NCBI GenBank assembly: GCA_016928995.1
Contig: JAFGJS010000037.1
Location: forward strand, 7,030-71,029
Source of the DNA: Candidatus Sumerlaeota bacterium
GTDB taxonomy: Bacteria; Sumerlaeota; Sumerlaeia; JAFGJS01
Direction of reading: 5' to 3'
DNA: 64,000 nt
A model generated the notes under the pieces. The model made no database searches and was not told where the DNA came from. It was given only the letters and a program-made list of their open reading frames with translations. The translations under genes and the position numbers were made by a program. Positions 37,060-45,975 of the stretch are shown here, one piece after another; positions within the stretch are counted from its first letter, which is position 1; the number at the start of each line of letters is the position of its first letter.

Positions 37060-38496
37060 TCAGTTTTCTTGTTCAATCACGCGCATACCGCGCCAGGGGC
37101 CGCGGATGAAGCGCAGGAAGAAGCAAAAACCGAGCGTCACGACGTTCAGCGCAAGAAACAGCCACACCATATAAAGCCCGCCAATTTCGAAGTGGATCAC
37201 GCAGTACGTCGGCGTGACGAGCAACAACCAGCCGCAAACCAGCGACGTGTTCATCACAAAGCGCGTATCGCCCGCGCCCTTCAGCGCCGAAGAAAAAATG
37301 ATATTCAGCGTGTCGAACAGCGAATAGACCGCCACGTAGCGCAGCAGGATGATCGCGAGCGGTTTGATTTGCTCGAAATGCAAGATCTCCTCCGGGTCCG
37401 CCGGACGGAAGGGAAGGATGAACAGCAGCGGAACCAAAACATACGCCACGGAGATCGCCGCCATGTATGAGAAAGTCATATGCAGCGCCGACCATGTGGC
37501 TTTGTCCGCCAGATCCGGCCGATTCGCGCCGAGTCCGCGTCCGACCAAGGTCGAGGTGGCGATGCCGAAGCCGACCATCGGCAAAAACGCCAGCATGTTG
37601 ATTTGCATCGCCATGTTGGTCGAGGCCAGTTCCAGCCGTCCCAGCCTGCCGATCAGCGCGATGAACAGCGCAAAGGAGGAGATATCGAGCGTGAATTGCA
37701 CCCCGCTGGGCAAGCCGAAACGCAGCAGTCGAATCAACAAGGCTGTATCCAGTCGCCATGTGCGCAGCGTGCTGTACTTTTCGCGATAGTGCCGCGTCGC
37801 CGTCAGCGCGGCGTAAAGGCATGTCTGGAAAATGACAGAGGAGACCGTGGCCCAGGCGGCGCCCTTCAAGCCGAGTTCCGGCGCGCCGAATTTACCGAAA
37901 ACAAAAATCCAGGTCAGCAGGACGTTCGCCGCGGTCGAGGCCACGTTGCAATATAGCGGGATCATCGGCTTGTTCACGCCGGTGAAGAATCCCGAGAGCG
38001 CGCCGTTCGCCACGACGAAACCGCCGCCAAGCAGGGCGATGCGAAAATATTCCGTCTCCAGTTTCACCAACTGCGCGTCATGTCCGATCCGTTCGAATAA
38101 AATGCCGGCGAAGGGGATGAACGCCAGCATGGCCAGGCCGGAGAAAATGGAAAAATATATCGATTGCCAAAGCGATACTCCGATCCGGTCGTAGCGCTTT
38201 GCGCCGAAATACTGCGAGACGAACGTGTTGACGTAGCCGCCCGTGCCAAGGAAGAAACTGATCACGGAGAAGGAGAGAATGCCGGCTGGAAATGCGGCGG
38301 TGAATTCATCCGTGGAATGCCAGTTCAGGAACATGCGGTCGACGAAATGCTGCACGGAAATCGAGCCTGTGCTGATCACCAGCGGCCAGGCCAGCGTAAG
38401 CACTTCGCGATAGCCCGACGCCGCGTTCCAGCGTTCGCGCAGGGCTTGCCGCGCGCCAGAGGCTCCGCGACGTTTGATGTTGTCCGCCGGTTCCAT
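37060..38496 (-). CDS. MATE-family multidrug/toxin exporter
   Basis: 478 residues, about twelve helices in two halves. The N-terminal LAWPLVISTGSISVQHFVDR and the GAKRYDRIG / GANRPDLADKA loops after helices 3 and 9 are typical of MATE exporters. It should expel cationic compounds using Na+ or H+. Its stop lies 12 bases from the convergent upstream gene. The 192-base gap before it carries a TCGGACC repeat (38610-38639). Substrate unknown. Confidence 0.93.
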   Translation of the reverse strand: MEPADNIKRRGASGARQALRERWNAASGYREVLTLAWPLVISTGSISVQHFVDRMFLNWHSTDEFTAAFPAGILSFSVISFFLGTGGYVNTFVSQYFGAKRYDRIGVSLWQSIYFSIFSGLAMLAFIPFAGILFERIGHDAQLVKLETEYFRIALLGGGFVVANGALSGFFTGVNKPMIPLYCNVASTAANVLLTWIFVFGKFGAPELGLKGAAWATVSSVIFQTCLYAALTATRHYREKYSTLRTWRLDTALLIRLLRFGLPSGVQFTLDISSFALFIALIGRLGRLELASTNMAMQINMLAFLPMVGFGIATSTLVGRGLGANRPDLADKATWSALHMTFSYMAAISVAYVLVPLLFILPFRPADPEEILHFEQIKPLAIILLRYVAVYSLFDTLNIIFSSALKGAGDTRFVMNTSLVCGWLLLVTPTYCVIHFEIGGLYMVWLFLALNVVTLGFCFFLRFIRGPWRGMRVIEQEN

Positions 38497-38609
38497 CGTT
38501 CGTCCTTCGAAAAAAGAAGCGCAACCTTAATCCCGCGATTGGCCATGCGCAATTGAAAGATGCGATCGCGATTCATTTACTGGAATATGGAGTCAAAGCC
38601 GTCAGACAA

Positions 38610-38639
38610 GTCCGACCGGTCGGACCAGTCGGACCGATT
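38610..38639. repeat. Short GTCGGACC-type palindromic repeat
   Basis: Perfect 14-base palindrome TCCGACCGGTCGGA followed by further TCGGACCxx units. Located between the MATE gene and the GT2-methyltransferase gene. Confidence 0.6.
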
Positions 38640-38688
38640 GGATGGCACGCTTTGTGTGTTTTTAGTGTAATGCCGGGATTTACGAAAC

Positions 38689-40101
38689 TCATTCCGGTTT
38701 GCGGGCGACGACGATGACGCTGAGGCCGAAGGGCGGTCCGGTGATCGCATCCACCAGACGCGAAATCGGCATGAGGATTTTTTGCATGCTGACATGGTGA
38801 CCGGCGATTTCTCCAGCGCGGAAGAGCTTGCCGCTGACCCACCAGCCGATGGCGCCGACGGCGTTGAAATATTTCACACGCTCGATCTCGAAGCCGGCGG
38901 AGCGCAGTTTGCCGGTCAGGTCGGCCTTGCCATAGCGGCGGAAGTGCTCCAGGTTCTTGTCCAGATCCGAATATAGCGCCATATGCGCCGGGACGAGGAT
39001 CACGGCGCGTCCGCCGGGTTTGAGGATCTTGAAAAAGTTATGCAACGCCTGCTCGTCGTTTTCGATATGCTCAAGCACGTTGGAGGTGACGATCGTGTCG
39101 ATGCCCAGTTTTTCAAACTCCGGATCGTGGTTCATCAGGTCGTACTTTCGCACGTGGATGTTTGAGTCGCGCTTGTACGCGGCGCTGAGCACGTCGAGAT
39201 AATAGTCGGAGACGTCGGTCAGCGTGATGCTTTTGAATTTGCGCATCAGCGGCGCGAGGCTGCCAATGCCCGAGCCGGCCTCCATGATGTTCCGCCCCAG
39301 GTGCGGCTCGACGTGCTTGAAGATTTCGCGGTTGTAGTCGTCGAAGCCGATGAGTTTATGCAATGTCTGCGCGCCCACATCCTTATAGCGCCCCTGGCCG
39401 TATTTCCAGATCGCCCAAAGCGCGCGCAGGCCGTCGCGCCAGGTGGTCTTTTTGCCCTCTTCGTAGGAACGGCCGTAGTATTTGACGCCGACCTCGTAGA
39501 AGATCAGTTTCCTGGCGGCGAGCTTGCCCACGAGTTCCGCTTCCATGGCGAATCCGCACTCTTCGATTTCGATGTTTTCCAGTGTGGAGCGGCGGATCAT
39601 TTTATAGCCGGTCATCATGTCGGTCAGGTTCAGGTCCGTGCGCCAGTTGGACAGCGTAGTGAGCAGCCGGTTGCCCAGGCTGTGACGATAATAAAGGACG
39701 CGGTGGGGCTGTCCGCTCCAGAAGCGCGAGCCAAACACGACGTCGGCGCGGTTTTCAGCCAATGGCTCCAGCAGTTTATAATATTCCTGCGGCTCGTATT
39801 CCAAATCGGCGTCCTGGAAGATGACGAACTCGCCGGTGGCGTGGCGCAATCCTTCCTTCACGCAAACGCCCTTCCCGCCGTTCGTTTCGCGCAGGACCAG
39901 CTGGTCGTAGAGCTCGGGATGATCTTGCAGCAGCTGGCGCGAACCATCCGTGGAGCAGTCGTCCACGACGATGACTTGCTTGTCGATCTGGATGTCGCGA
40001 ACTTTTTCCAGCAGCACCAGCACGGTGACCACTTCATTATACACCGGCACAATGACGGATAATTGAGGCTCGGAGGCCGGTTTCATCGTTTTTTTGGACA
40101 T
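38689..40101 (-). CDS. GT2 glycosyltransferase fused to a class I methyltransferase
   Basis: 470 residues. Residues 14-235 form a dolichyl-phosphate-mannose-synthase-like GT2 domain: SVIVPVYNE, D47-D48 and the metal-binding D97-A-D99. Residues 255-400 form a SAM methyltransferase: motif I MEAGSGIGS at 273-281, SNVLEHIENDEQ and KILKPGGRAVILVP. The C-terminal ~70 residues may dock to membrane. One polypeptide could transfer a sugar to a lipid carrier and methylate a sugar or terminus. Substrates are unknown. Confidence 0.88.
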   Translation of the reverse strand: MSKKTMKPASEPQLSVIVPVYNEVVTVLVLLEKVRDIQIDKQVIVVDDCSTDGSRQLLQDHPELYDQLVLRETNGGKGVCVKEGLRHATGEFVIFQDADLEYEPQEYYKLLEPLAENRADVVFGSRFWSGQPHRVLYYRHSLGNRLLTTLSNWRTDLNLTDMMTGYKMIRRSTLENIEIEECGFAMEAELVGKLAARKLIFYEVGVKYYGRSYEEGKKTTWRDGLRALWAIWKYGQGRYKDVGAQTLHKLIGFDDYNREIFKHVEPHLGRNIMEAGSGIGSLAPLMRKFKSITLTDVSDYYLDVLSAAYKRDSNIHVRKYDLMNHDPEFEKLGIDTIVTSNVLEHIENDEQALHNFFKILKPGGRAVILVPAHMALYSDLDKNLEHFRRYGKADLTGKLRSAGFEIERVKYFNAVGAIGWWVSGKLFRAGEIAGHHVSMQKILMPISRLVDAITGPPFGLSVIVVARKPE

Positions 40102-40517
40102 CGGTCAAGTTTCCGCAAAGTTTCAGTTCGGGCATGATGCCTGTGGGCATTTGAGAAAATCAACCTTGAATTGCACAAAACTGGTTGACCGTTCAGGTGA
40201 ATTCACTTTAAACTGCTGATTATAGCCGCCGTCGTTGACGGCGTCCGCGCCGCTTAGGACTCATCGGTCCGCTGATTCGGAACGGTGCGTTCGTGTTAAG
40301 GCGGAGTGAATTGGGGGTTGACAAATCAGGGCTTGAGCCGCAAATCTTCATAGACATGACATGGCGGCAGCCGCCCCTGATTTTACGTCCGCGCAAGACG
40401 AAAGATAAATTGACAAATTCTGCGCTCGCGTAAATCCGGAAGGTTGATGCCGCGATGCGCAATTGTATTCATCCGGGCAAGGACGCTCGAATAGCCGGTT
40501 TCAGGAGTCAATGAATC
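40102..40517. other. Divergent intergenic region before the PP2C gene
   Basis: 416 bases without a gene. TTGACA occurs at 40318-40323 and 40410-40415, both without a good -10. A stem AAATCAGGG / CCCTGATTT (40323-40331 with 40375-40383) encloses a possible leader hairpin upstream of the phosphatase. Confidence 0.35.
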
Positions 40518-41450
40518 TTGGGCCATTTCACTGTATATTCCGTCGGAAAAACTGATGTAGGACAGCGCCGGTCCGGCAATGAAGATTCGATCTACACCAA
40601 CCCGGAGCTGGGTCTTCATTTCGTAGCCGACGGCATGGGCGGGCACGCCGCGGGCGAGATCGCCAGCGGCACAGCCGTCGAAAAAATCGCCGAATTTGTC
40701 GAACTTTTCCGGGGCGACACCGACCTCACCTGGCCTTTCGGCTTCAACCCGAATTGGAGCCGCTGCGAGAACATGATCGTCTCCAGCGTGAAGATGGCCA
40801 ATCAGGCGATTTGCGACATGGCGCGCGAGCATCCCGAGATGCGCGGCATGGGGACCACTGTGGCGTCGGTCTATGTGGACGGCGATCAACTGGTGATCGC
40901 GCACGTGGGCGATTCGCGCGTATACCGTTTTCGCGGCGACTCGCTGGTGCTGATGACCGAAGACCACACCTGGGTCAACGAACAGCTGCAACGCGAGATC
41001 ATCACCGAAGAAGAAGCGAAGAATCATCGCTGGAAAAATGTGATCACGCGCGCCTTGGGCAATCGTTCCGAAGTGGAGGTGGATGTCCAGTCGGCGGCGA
41101 TTGAGAACGACGATTTATATCTGCTTTGCAGCGACGGTCTGACGACCATGCTGGATGATGAGGATCTGCGCCAGATGATCATACATTCCAACTTCAAGTT
41201 GGAGGAGCTGGTGGATGATTTGATCCACGAAGCGAATTCGCGAGGCGGGTTCGACAATATCTCCGTCATCCTGTTGCATTGCTTGAAACCCGAAAACACT
41301 CCAACGCTTGTCGTCACCGATGAAGAGGATGAAGATGAACAGCAAGCGGAGCTTGTGGAAGAAGCGATTGAACCGACGCTGGTTGTGAAAGCCAATCCCG
41401 ACGAACTTGAAGCAGTGGAATCCGCCGAGGAGCAGGGCGAGGAGCAGTAA
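40518..41450 (+). CDS. PP2C-type serine/threonine protein phosphatase
   Basis: 310 residues. Metal-binding motifs are DGMGGHAAGE, GMGTTVASV, IAHVGDSRVYR, LLCSDGLT and DNISVILL. The catalytic domain ends near residue 250, followed by a very acidic tail (EEDEDEQQAE and beyond) of unknown role. It dephosphorylates Ser/Thr on proteins, usually opposing a Hanks-type kinase, none of which is in the window. The TTG start follows AGGAG by 10 bases; the nearby ATG at 40511 is out of frame. Confidence 0.93.
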   Translation: MGHFTVYSVGKTDVGQRRSGNEDSIYTNPELGLHFVADGMGGHAAGEIASGTAVEKIAEFVELFRGDTDLTWPFGFNPNWSRCENMIVSSVKMANQAICDMAREHPEMRGMGTTVASVYVDGDQLVIAHVGDSRVYRFRGDSLVLMTEDHTWVNEQLQREIITEEEAKNHRWKNVITRALGNRSEVEVDVQSAAIENDDLYLLCSDGLTTMLDDEDLRQMIIHSNFKLEELVDDLIHEANSRGGFDNISVILLHCLKPENTPTLVVTDEEDEDEQQAELVEEAIEPTLVVKANPDELEAVESAEEQGEEQ

Positions 41451-41471
41451 CACAAGATAAATCCGTCTTCG

Positions 41472-41497
41472 GCTTTCCGGCGCGGAGGGCTTTTTTT
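41472..41497 (+). terminator. Terminator of the PP2C gene
   Basis: Eight-bp stem GCTTTCCG / CGGAGGGC (two G-T pairs) with a GCG loop, followed by seven T. Confidence 0.7.
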
Positions 41498-41520
41498 CCA
41501 GAACACAGCGAAAATCCATC

Positions 41521-41549
41521 TTGACATTCCCCTTGGCGGCTTTAAGAAT
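41521..41549 (+). promoter_or_regulatory. Putative promoter of rpmH-rnpA-yidD-yidC-khpB
   Basis: TTGACA (41521-41526), a 17-base spacer and AAGAAT (41544-41549), about 107 bases before rpmH and just after a terminator. Confidence 0.52.
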
Positions 41550-41656
41550 CGCCGTTCTTTCGTCTGTTCCGGCGGAAACAGTGAATGATTTTTACGCTTC
41601 TAAACGATTCGAAATCAACGATTGACAATAAAGTCAGAATGACAGGATGAGCTTTC

Positions 41657-41830
41657 ATGAAACGGACATTCCAGCCAAGTTTGCGCAAACGCCGCAATAC
41701 ACATGGTTTTCGGGCGCGGATGAAGACGGCCGGCGGCCGCGATGTATTGGCTCGACGCCGCAGAAAAGGGCGCAAACGCCTGACGTGCTCGATCGTGGTG
41801 AATAAATGCAACCGGATTGCATCGCGCTAA
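41657..41830 (+). CDS. rpmH: 50S ribosomal protein L34, with a C-terminal extension
   Basis: 57 residues starting [20 protein letters not shown], then [14 protein letters not shown], which is L34 in full. The usual protein ends near residue 46; this one continues as a short tail ending NKCNRIASR. It is the first gene of the classic rpmH-rnpA-yidD-yidC-khpB order. dnaA, often divergent from rpmH, is not here. Found by reading the sequence; too short for a length-filtered gene search. Confidence 0.96.
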   Translation: MKRTFQPSLRKRRNTHGFRARMKTAGGRDVLARRRRKGRKRLTCSIVVNKCNRIASR

Positions 41831-41973
41831 CTCTATTGATGACAAAGACAATCTCGCGCCAGTCAGCCTCAAATCGCCGGAGGCGCGCGCCTTGGGGCGT
41901 CCCGTGTGCGGCCATTTGAGGCTTCTTGGCGCGATCAGATGGCATCAGCGACGCCGGAGACCCACCAGGCGGC

Positions 41974-42384
41974 ATGGATCAGCGATTTCCGAAAGAGTGT
42001 CGAGTGCTGAAGCGCGGCGATTTCACGCGCGCGGTCCAGCAGGGGCGCCGTCGGCGCAACCCGCTTTTTTCCATTGCGGTGTATGATCGTCATGACGCCC
42101 TTCCGGCAAGGTTGGGGCTTTCGGCGCCGAAGAGACTGGGGAAGGCTGCGGTTCGCAATCGAGCCAAACGCCGGACGCGAGAGTTTTTCCGCAAAACGCG
42201 CGGGCGCATCCGCGCCGGCGTGGATATCGTGGCGCTGTTCCACCCTCCCTGCGCGGACGCCTCGTATGCGGAACTGAGCGCGGCCTTCGAGGCCTTGCTG
42301 GAGCAAGCATGTGCGCTGAATCCGCCGAATCAAACGCCTTCCGTAAACCGCGATTTCCCGGGGCGCGGCCCTGGCGAGGATTAA
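41974..42384 (+). CDS. rnpA: Ribonuclease P protein component
   Basis: 136 residues. The RNR motif (RNRAKRRTREFFR), LKRGDFTRAVQQG and the LGLSAPKRLGKAAV strand identify RnpA, which helps the RNase P RNA cleave 5' leaders of tRNA precursors. I start at ATG 41974 (MDQRFPKECR), where homology begins; the frame opens at 41926. The C-terminal ~25 residues overlap the start of yidD by 76 bases. Confidence 0.95.
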   Translation: MDQRFPKECRVLKRGDFTRAVQQGRRRRNPLFSIAVYDRHDALPARLGLSAPKRLGKAAVRNRAKRRTREFFRKTRGRIRAGVDIVALFHPPCADASYAELSAAFEALLEQACALNPPNQTPSVNRDFPGRGPGED

Positions 42385-42644
42385 GCGCGGTCTGTTACGC
42401 CCTGGTGCGTCTGTATCAATGGACTTTGTCGCCGCTGCTGGGCGGACAGTGCCGTTTTATTCCGACATGCTCCGAGTACGCCCTGCAAGTTTTGACGCGG
42501 AAGCCGATCTACACGGCTTTGCCGCTGATCGTATGGCGCGTCTTGCGCTGCAATCCCTTCTGCAAGGGGGGATACGATCCGCCGCCCGAAAGCGAAGTGG
42601 CGTTGCGCGAAGACGAAGCGGAATGCAGTGACGAGACGGAATGA
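42309..42644 (+). CDS. yidD: Membrane protein insertion efficiency factor YidD
   Basis: 111 residues. The short amphipathic N-terminal region and the conserved YQWTLSPLLGGQCRFIPTCS with YALQVL and CNPFCKGGYDP identify YidD, which assists YidC-dependent membrane insertion. The start ATG has GGAG 5 bases upstream and lies inside rnpA. yidC follows within 28 bases. Confidence 0.95.
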   Translation: MCAESAESNAFRKPRFPGARPWRGLSAVCYALVRLYQWTLSPLLGGQCRFIPTCSEYALQVLTRKPIYTALPLIVWRVLRCNPFCKGGYDPPPESEVALREDEAECSDETE

Positions 42645-42672
42645 GGAAGCATCCGAAGGAGCCGGTCAGGCC

Positions 42673-44601
42673 ATGGATCAAATGAGCGAAAAGCAACGCT
42701 GGATTCTCTTCTTTGCCATCGCGATGGCGGTGATCTACTTTTATTCCGTCCAGACTCAGAAACGCCAACTCGCGCAGGAACAAGAGCGGCAAAAAGAAGC
42801 GTTGGCTCAGCAGCATGAGAATTGGGCGGCGCAGGGGGACGGGCTTTCCAGCGGCGTCCTGACGATCAGCGACACCGGCACTACGGTTTCGGCGCCGCAA
42901 CCGGCGCAACGGCCGGCGGCAAAATTTTCCGCGCAAACCTTTCGCAACTATCCCGGCGTTTCATCCGAGGAAACGATCCACGTTCACACGAAGCGGCTGG
43001 ATGTGACCTTGACCAATCGCGGCGGTCGTCCGCTTTCCTGGCGTTTGCTGCTCAACGGCGATTCCAGCGTGGATTTGCATAATGTGGAGCTGATTCCGCA
43101 ACGCACGGATCCGGATGTGATTGAGCGTCCGCTGGAAGTCATGTTTAAGAAGTTTGATGATAATTATGGTCCGCTCAACCAGCTGCTGATGCTGAGTGAA
43201 ACGACCGAGTCGGAAGACGGCGAGACGACCACGGTGCGCTTCCTTTCGGCGATTGTCGAAGGAGTGCAGCTCGAAAAGATATACCGTTTCCACCAGAACA
43301 GCTGGCTCACAGAGCTGGATTTGCGAATTACCAACCACAGTCCTTTGCGTTTGGCGATTGGATCGGACGGCGGCCGCGGAGTGGGCTTGAGCTGGGGGCC
43401 GGGGCTGATTGATTACACGGAAGAGATCACCTCCAGCGACAAGCGTTATTTCAACGTATTGTCGATGACCGGGGACAAGCTGTATTACAAAACGCCCAAG
43501 CCGGAGAAGGATCCGCTGGAGATCAAACGTCCCGTGAGTTGGGGCGGATTGGAATCCCGGTTCTTCGGCGTATTCATCATCCCTCGGGAGAATCCGGCGG
43601 AGGGCGGATCGGTCGCGCTGGTGCGTTCGCGCAACATGCCGGACGAGGAGGATCGAAAGAACTTCATCGGGCTGCCGGTGTCATACGAACTTTACAGCGG
43701 GGCGTTGGCGCTCCAACCGGCCCCGCATGAAGCGAGCGCGGCGACGCTGGCATACCAGCTGTTCACTGGCCCCAAGGATCTGCATTCCCTGGGGGATGTC
43801 AATGAAACGCTGGATGATTTTGCCGGAAAGCCTGGCGTCATCGATCTGAAGCGTTCTCTCTTCGCCAGCAGCTGGAACTGGATGCGTTTCCTTTGCCTCA
43901 CTCTTTACCGCGCGCTGAACAAGGTCAACGAATGGACCGGCAGTTGGGGCTTGGCGATCATCCTGCTGACGGTGCTCGTTCGTCTGATCACGCATCCGTT
44001 GTCGCACAAGGCCATGAAGGAACAGGCCAAGGCGATGGAGAGCATGAAACTGCTGAAGCCGCAGATCGACGCAATCAACGAGAAATATAAAAACGATCCC
44101 GGCAAGAAGCAGACGGCGCTGATGGAGATGTATAAAAAGAACGGCGTGAATCCCTTCGCCCAGCTGAAGGGCTGCCTGCCGATGTTCATTCAGTTTCCGA
44201 TTTTCATCGCGCTGTACTACATGTTGAATCAGTCGATCAAACTGCGCGGCGCGGAGTTCATGTTCATCCGTGATCTCTCGCAGCCGGATCATTTAATCGC
44301 TTTCGCCACGATGACGGGCGGCGCGATCAAGAAATTGCCGTGGCTGGGGGAATACTTCAATATTCTGCCGATCCTCTGGGGCTTGACGCAGTTCAGCATC
44401 ACCAAGTTCACCTCGCAATCGTCGCTGAACCAGGATCCGAATCAGAAAATCATGATGTATATGTTCCCGATTGTTTTTCCGGTCCTGTTATACACGATGC
44501 CTTCGGGGCTGATGTTATACTGGCTGGTGTCGAATATTTGGCAATTCGGCCATCAGATCTACGCCAAGCGCGCCATTCATCAGGACGCGGCGGAGGCGTG
44601 A
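42673..44601 (+). CDS. yidC: Membrane protein insertase YidC
   Basis: 642 residues. One N-terminal helix (~10-25), a long periplasmic beta domain (to ~400), then the Oxa1/YidC core with about five helices (WTGSWGLAIILLTVLVRL, NPFAQLKGCLPMFIQFPIF, MPSGLMLYWLVSN). It inserts and folds inner-membrane proteins alone or with Sec. I start at ATG 42673; the frame opens at 42628, overlapping yidD, and Met 42682 is also possible. The large periplasmic domain supports a Gram-negative host. Confidence 0.96.
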   Translation: MDQMSEKQRWILFFAIAMAVIYFYSVQTQKRQLAQEQERQKEALAQQHENWAAQGDGLSSGVLTISDTGTTVSAPQPAQRPAAKFSAQTFRNYPGVSSEETIHVHTKRLDVTLTNRGGRPLSWRLLLNGDSSVDLHNVELIPQRTDPDVIERPLEVMFKKFDDNYGPLNQLLMLSETTESEDGETTTVRFLSAIVEGVQLEKIYRFHQNSWLTELDLRITNHSPLRLAIGSDGGRGVGLSWGPGLIDYTEEITSSDKRYFNVLSMTGDKLYYKTPKPEKDPLEIKRPVSWGGLESRFFGVFIIPRENPAEGGSVALVRSRNMPDEEDRKNFIGLPVSYELYSGALALQPAPHEASAATLAYQLFTGPKDLHSLGDVNETLDDFAGKPGVIDLKRSLFASSWNWMRFLCLTLYRALNKVNEWTGSWGLAIILLTVLVRLITHPLSHKAMKEQAKAMESMKLLKPQIDAINEKYKNDPGKKQTALMEMYKKNGVNPFAQLKGCLPMFIQFPIFIALYYMLNQSIKLRGAEFMFIRDLSQPDHLIAFATMTGGAIKKLPWLGEYFNILPILWGLTQFSITKFTSQSSLNQDPNQKIMMYMFPIVFPVLLYTMPSGLMLYWLVSNIWQFGHQIYAKRAIHQDAAEA

Positions 44602-44679
44602 GCCCCGGCGCTGTGCGACGGCAGCGCGATAGATTATTCGCTGTCGCGTTGCGCGATGACAGGAACGCAGGCTAAATGC

Positions 44680-44697
44680 GCGGAGCTTCGGCTCCGC
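44680..44697 (+). other. UUCG-tetraloop hairpin between yidC and khpB
   Basis: Perfect stem GCGGAGC-TTCG-GCTCCGC. A T-run (TTTTTTTT) follows about 13 bases later, so it is at best a partial terminator in the 231-base gap. Confidence 0.4.
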
Positions 44698-44832
44698 AGC
44701 GAAATTCACGGTTTTTTTTACACACCTGACGGCGCGCGATGGCGCCGGTTAATTCAGGGCGCATGATTCCGCAAGCCGATAAGACTGGCTCAGCAGTTTG
44801 TGACGGCGCTTGCGGACGGGAGGCAAGAAACA

Positions 44833-45867
44833 ATGATGAACCATGTGATGATTGAAGCGGCCAATCTGGACGAGGCGTTGCGCGAGGCTTCGGAGCGCTT
44901 CGCCGTGCCGGTCGAGGCGTTGGAATATGAACGCTTGAATCTGCTGGATGAGGATGACTTGCTCACGAGCAACATCTTCGAGGAAGACATCCAAAAAGAC
45001 AGCGAATCGGTGAGCGTGCGCGTGTGGGTGAAGCACGACGCGCTGGCCGAGCGTGGGCGCGATGTTCTGCAGCGGCTGCTGGATAAAATGCAGGTCTCCG
45101 CTCAAGTGACGGTGGATGGCGTGGTCGGCATGCTGCAACTGGGCGTCAGCGCCAGCGCGGACAACAATTTGCTGATCGGACGGCAGGGCGAAACGCTGGA
45201 GGCGCTGGAATATTTCGTCAATCGCGTCTTGAGCCGCGGCGGACTGGTGCCGCCGCCTGTGATCGTCGATATCGAGGAATACCGTCAGCGCCGCATCAAA
45301 TACCTCGAAGACCTGGCGCGGAAAAAAGCGACGCGCGCCGTGAAAACGGGCAAGGAAATCAAACTGCTGCCGATGAAGCCGCATGAACGCAAGATCATGC
45401 ACGCGATTCTGGCCGACTTCAAAGGAATCAAGACCTTCAGCATGGGGCTGGACGCTGAACGGCATATCGTCATCTCGCCGTCGGGCGAGTCCGCCGATCC
45501 TTCGCAATTCGTGGAAGAAGAGCGCGGCGGCCGGCGCACGGGCGGCCGTTCCGGTCAGGGCGGGCAGAATTGCGGAAGACAAAATCGTTCCTCTGGTATG
45601 CGCCGGGATCGCGACGGGGCTTCGAACGGCGGTCGCGGGAATGCAAATGGCGGACGTGGGAATAATGCGAACGGCGGACGCGGGAATGCAAACGGCGGCG
45701 CGGGAAATGGCGCCAATCGCCGCAAACGTGGCGGCGTGCATCAAAATAATAGACGGACGCGGCGAACGGACGACCGGTTTTTTGAATCCGGCCGCCCTGT
45801 GATCAATATGGAGAATATTCCCGATGACATTGGCAATCGCATCGATGATGAAGACCGCAACGTCTGA
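44833..45867 (+). CDS. khpB: KhpB/Jag-like RNA-binding protein with an Asn/Gly/Arg-rich tail
   Basis: 344 residues. Jag_N domain (~5-55), KH domain with the GxxG loop G116-RQ-G119, and R3H domain around residues 155-215 with R186xxxH190. The last ~120 residues are low complexity, with RGNANGG-type repeats encoded by repeated DNA at about 45630-45710. KhpB binds RNA and affects cell elongation and division in Gram-positive bacteria. ATG 44833 has GGGAGG 9 bases upstream. A terminator follows. Confidence 0.92.
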   Translation: MMNHVMIEAANLDEALREASERFAVPVEALEYERLNLLDEDDLLTSNIFEEDIQKDSESVSVRVWVKHDALAERGRDVLQRLLDKMQVSAQVTVDGVVGMLQLGVSASADNNLLIGRQGETLEALEYFVNRVLSRGGLVPPPVIVDIEEYRQRRIKYLEDLARKKATRAVKTGKEIKLLPMKPHERKIMHAILADFKGIKTFSMGLDAERHIVISPSGESADPSQFVEEERGGRRTGGRSGQGGQNCGRQNRSSGMRRDRDGASNGGRGNANGGRGNNANGGRGNANGGAGNGANRRKRGGVHQNNRRTRRTDDRFFESGRPVINMENIPDDIGNRIDDEDRNV

Positions 45868-45894
45868 TACGTTGCGCAAAGCGATGGTGAAATA

Positions 45895-45934
45895 AATCAG
45901 GGGCGCTCGCTAACGAACGCCCCTGATTGTTTTA
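45895..45934. terminator. Bidirectional terminator between khpB and trmB
   Basis: Perfect 11-bp stem AATCAGGGGCG / CGCCCCTGATT with a 12-base loop, flanked by GTTTTA on the plus strand and ATTTATTT on the minus strand. It serves both convergent genes. Confidence 0.72.
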
Positions 45935-45975
45935 TGGCGAAATTTCACGAAATGCGACATAGCGGTTGTTGAGAT

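Noticed and set aside
41450-41657. Possible origin of replication beside rpmH
   Set aside because: rpmH often lies near dnaA and oriC, but I see no dnaA gene, no cluster of TTATCCACA-like boxes and no AT-rich stretch here.
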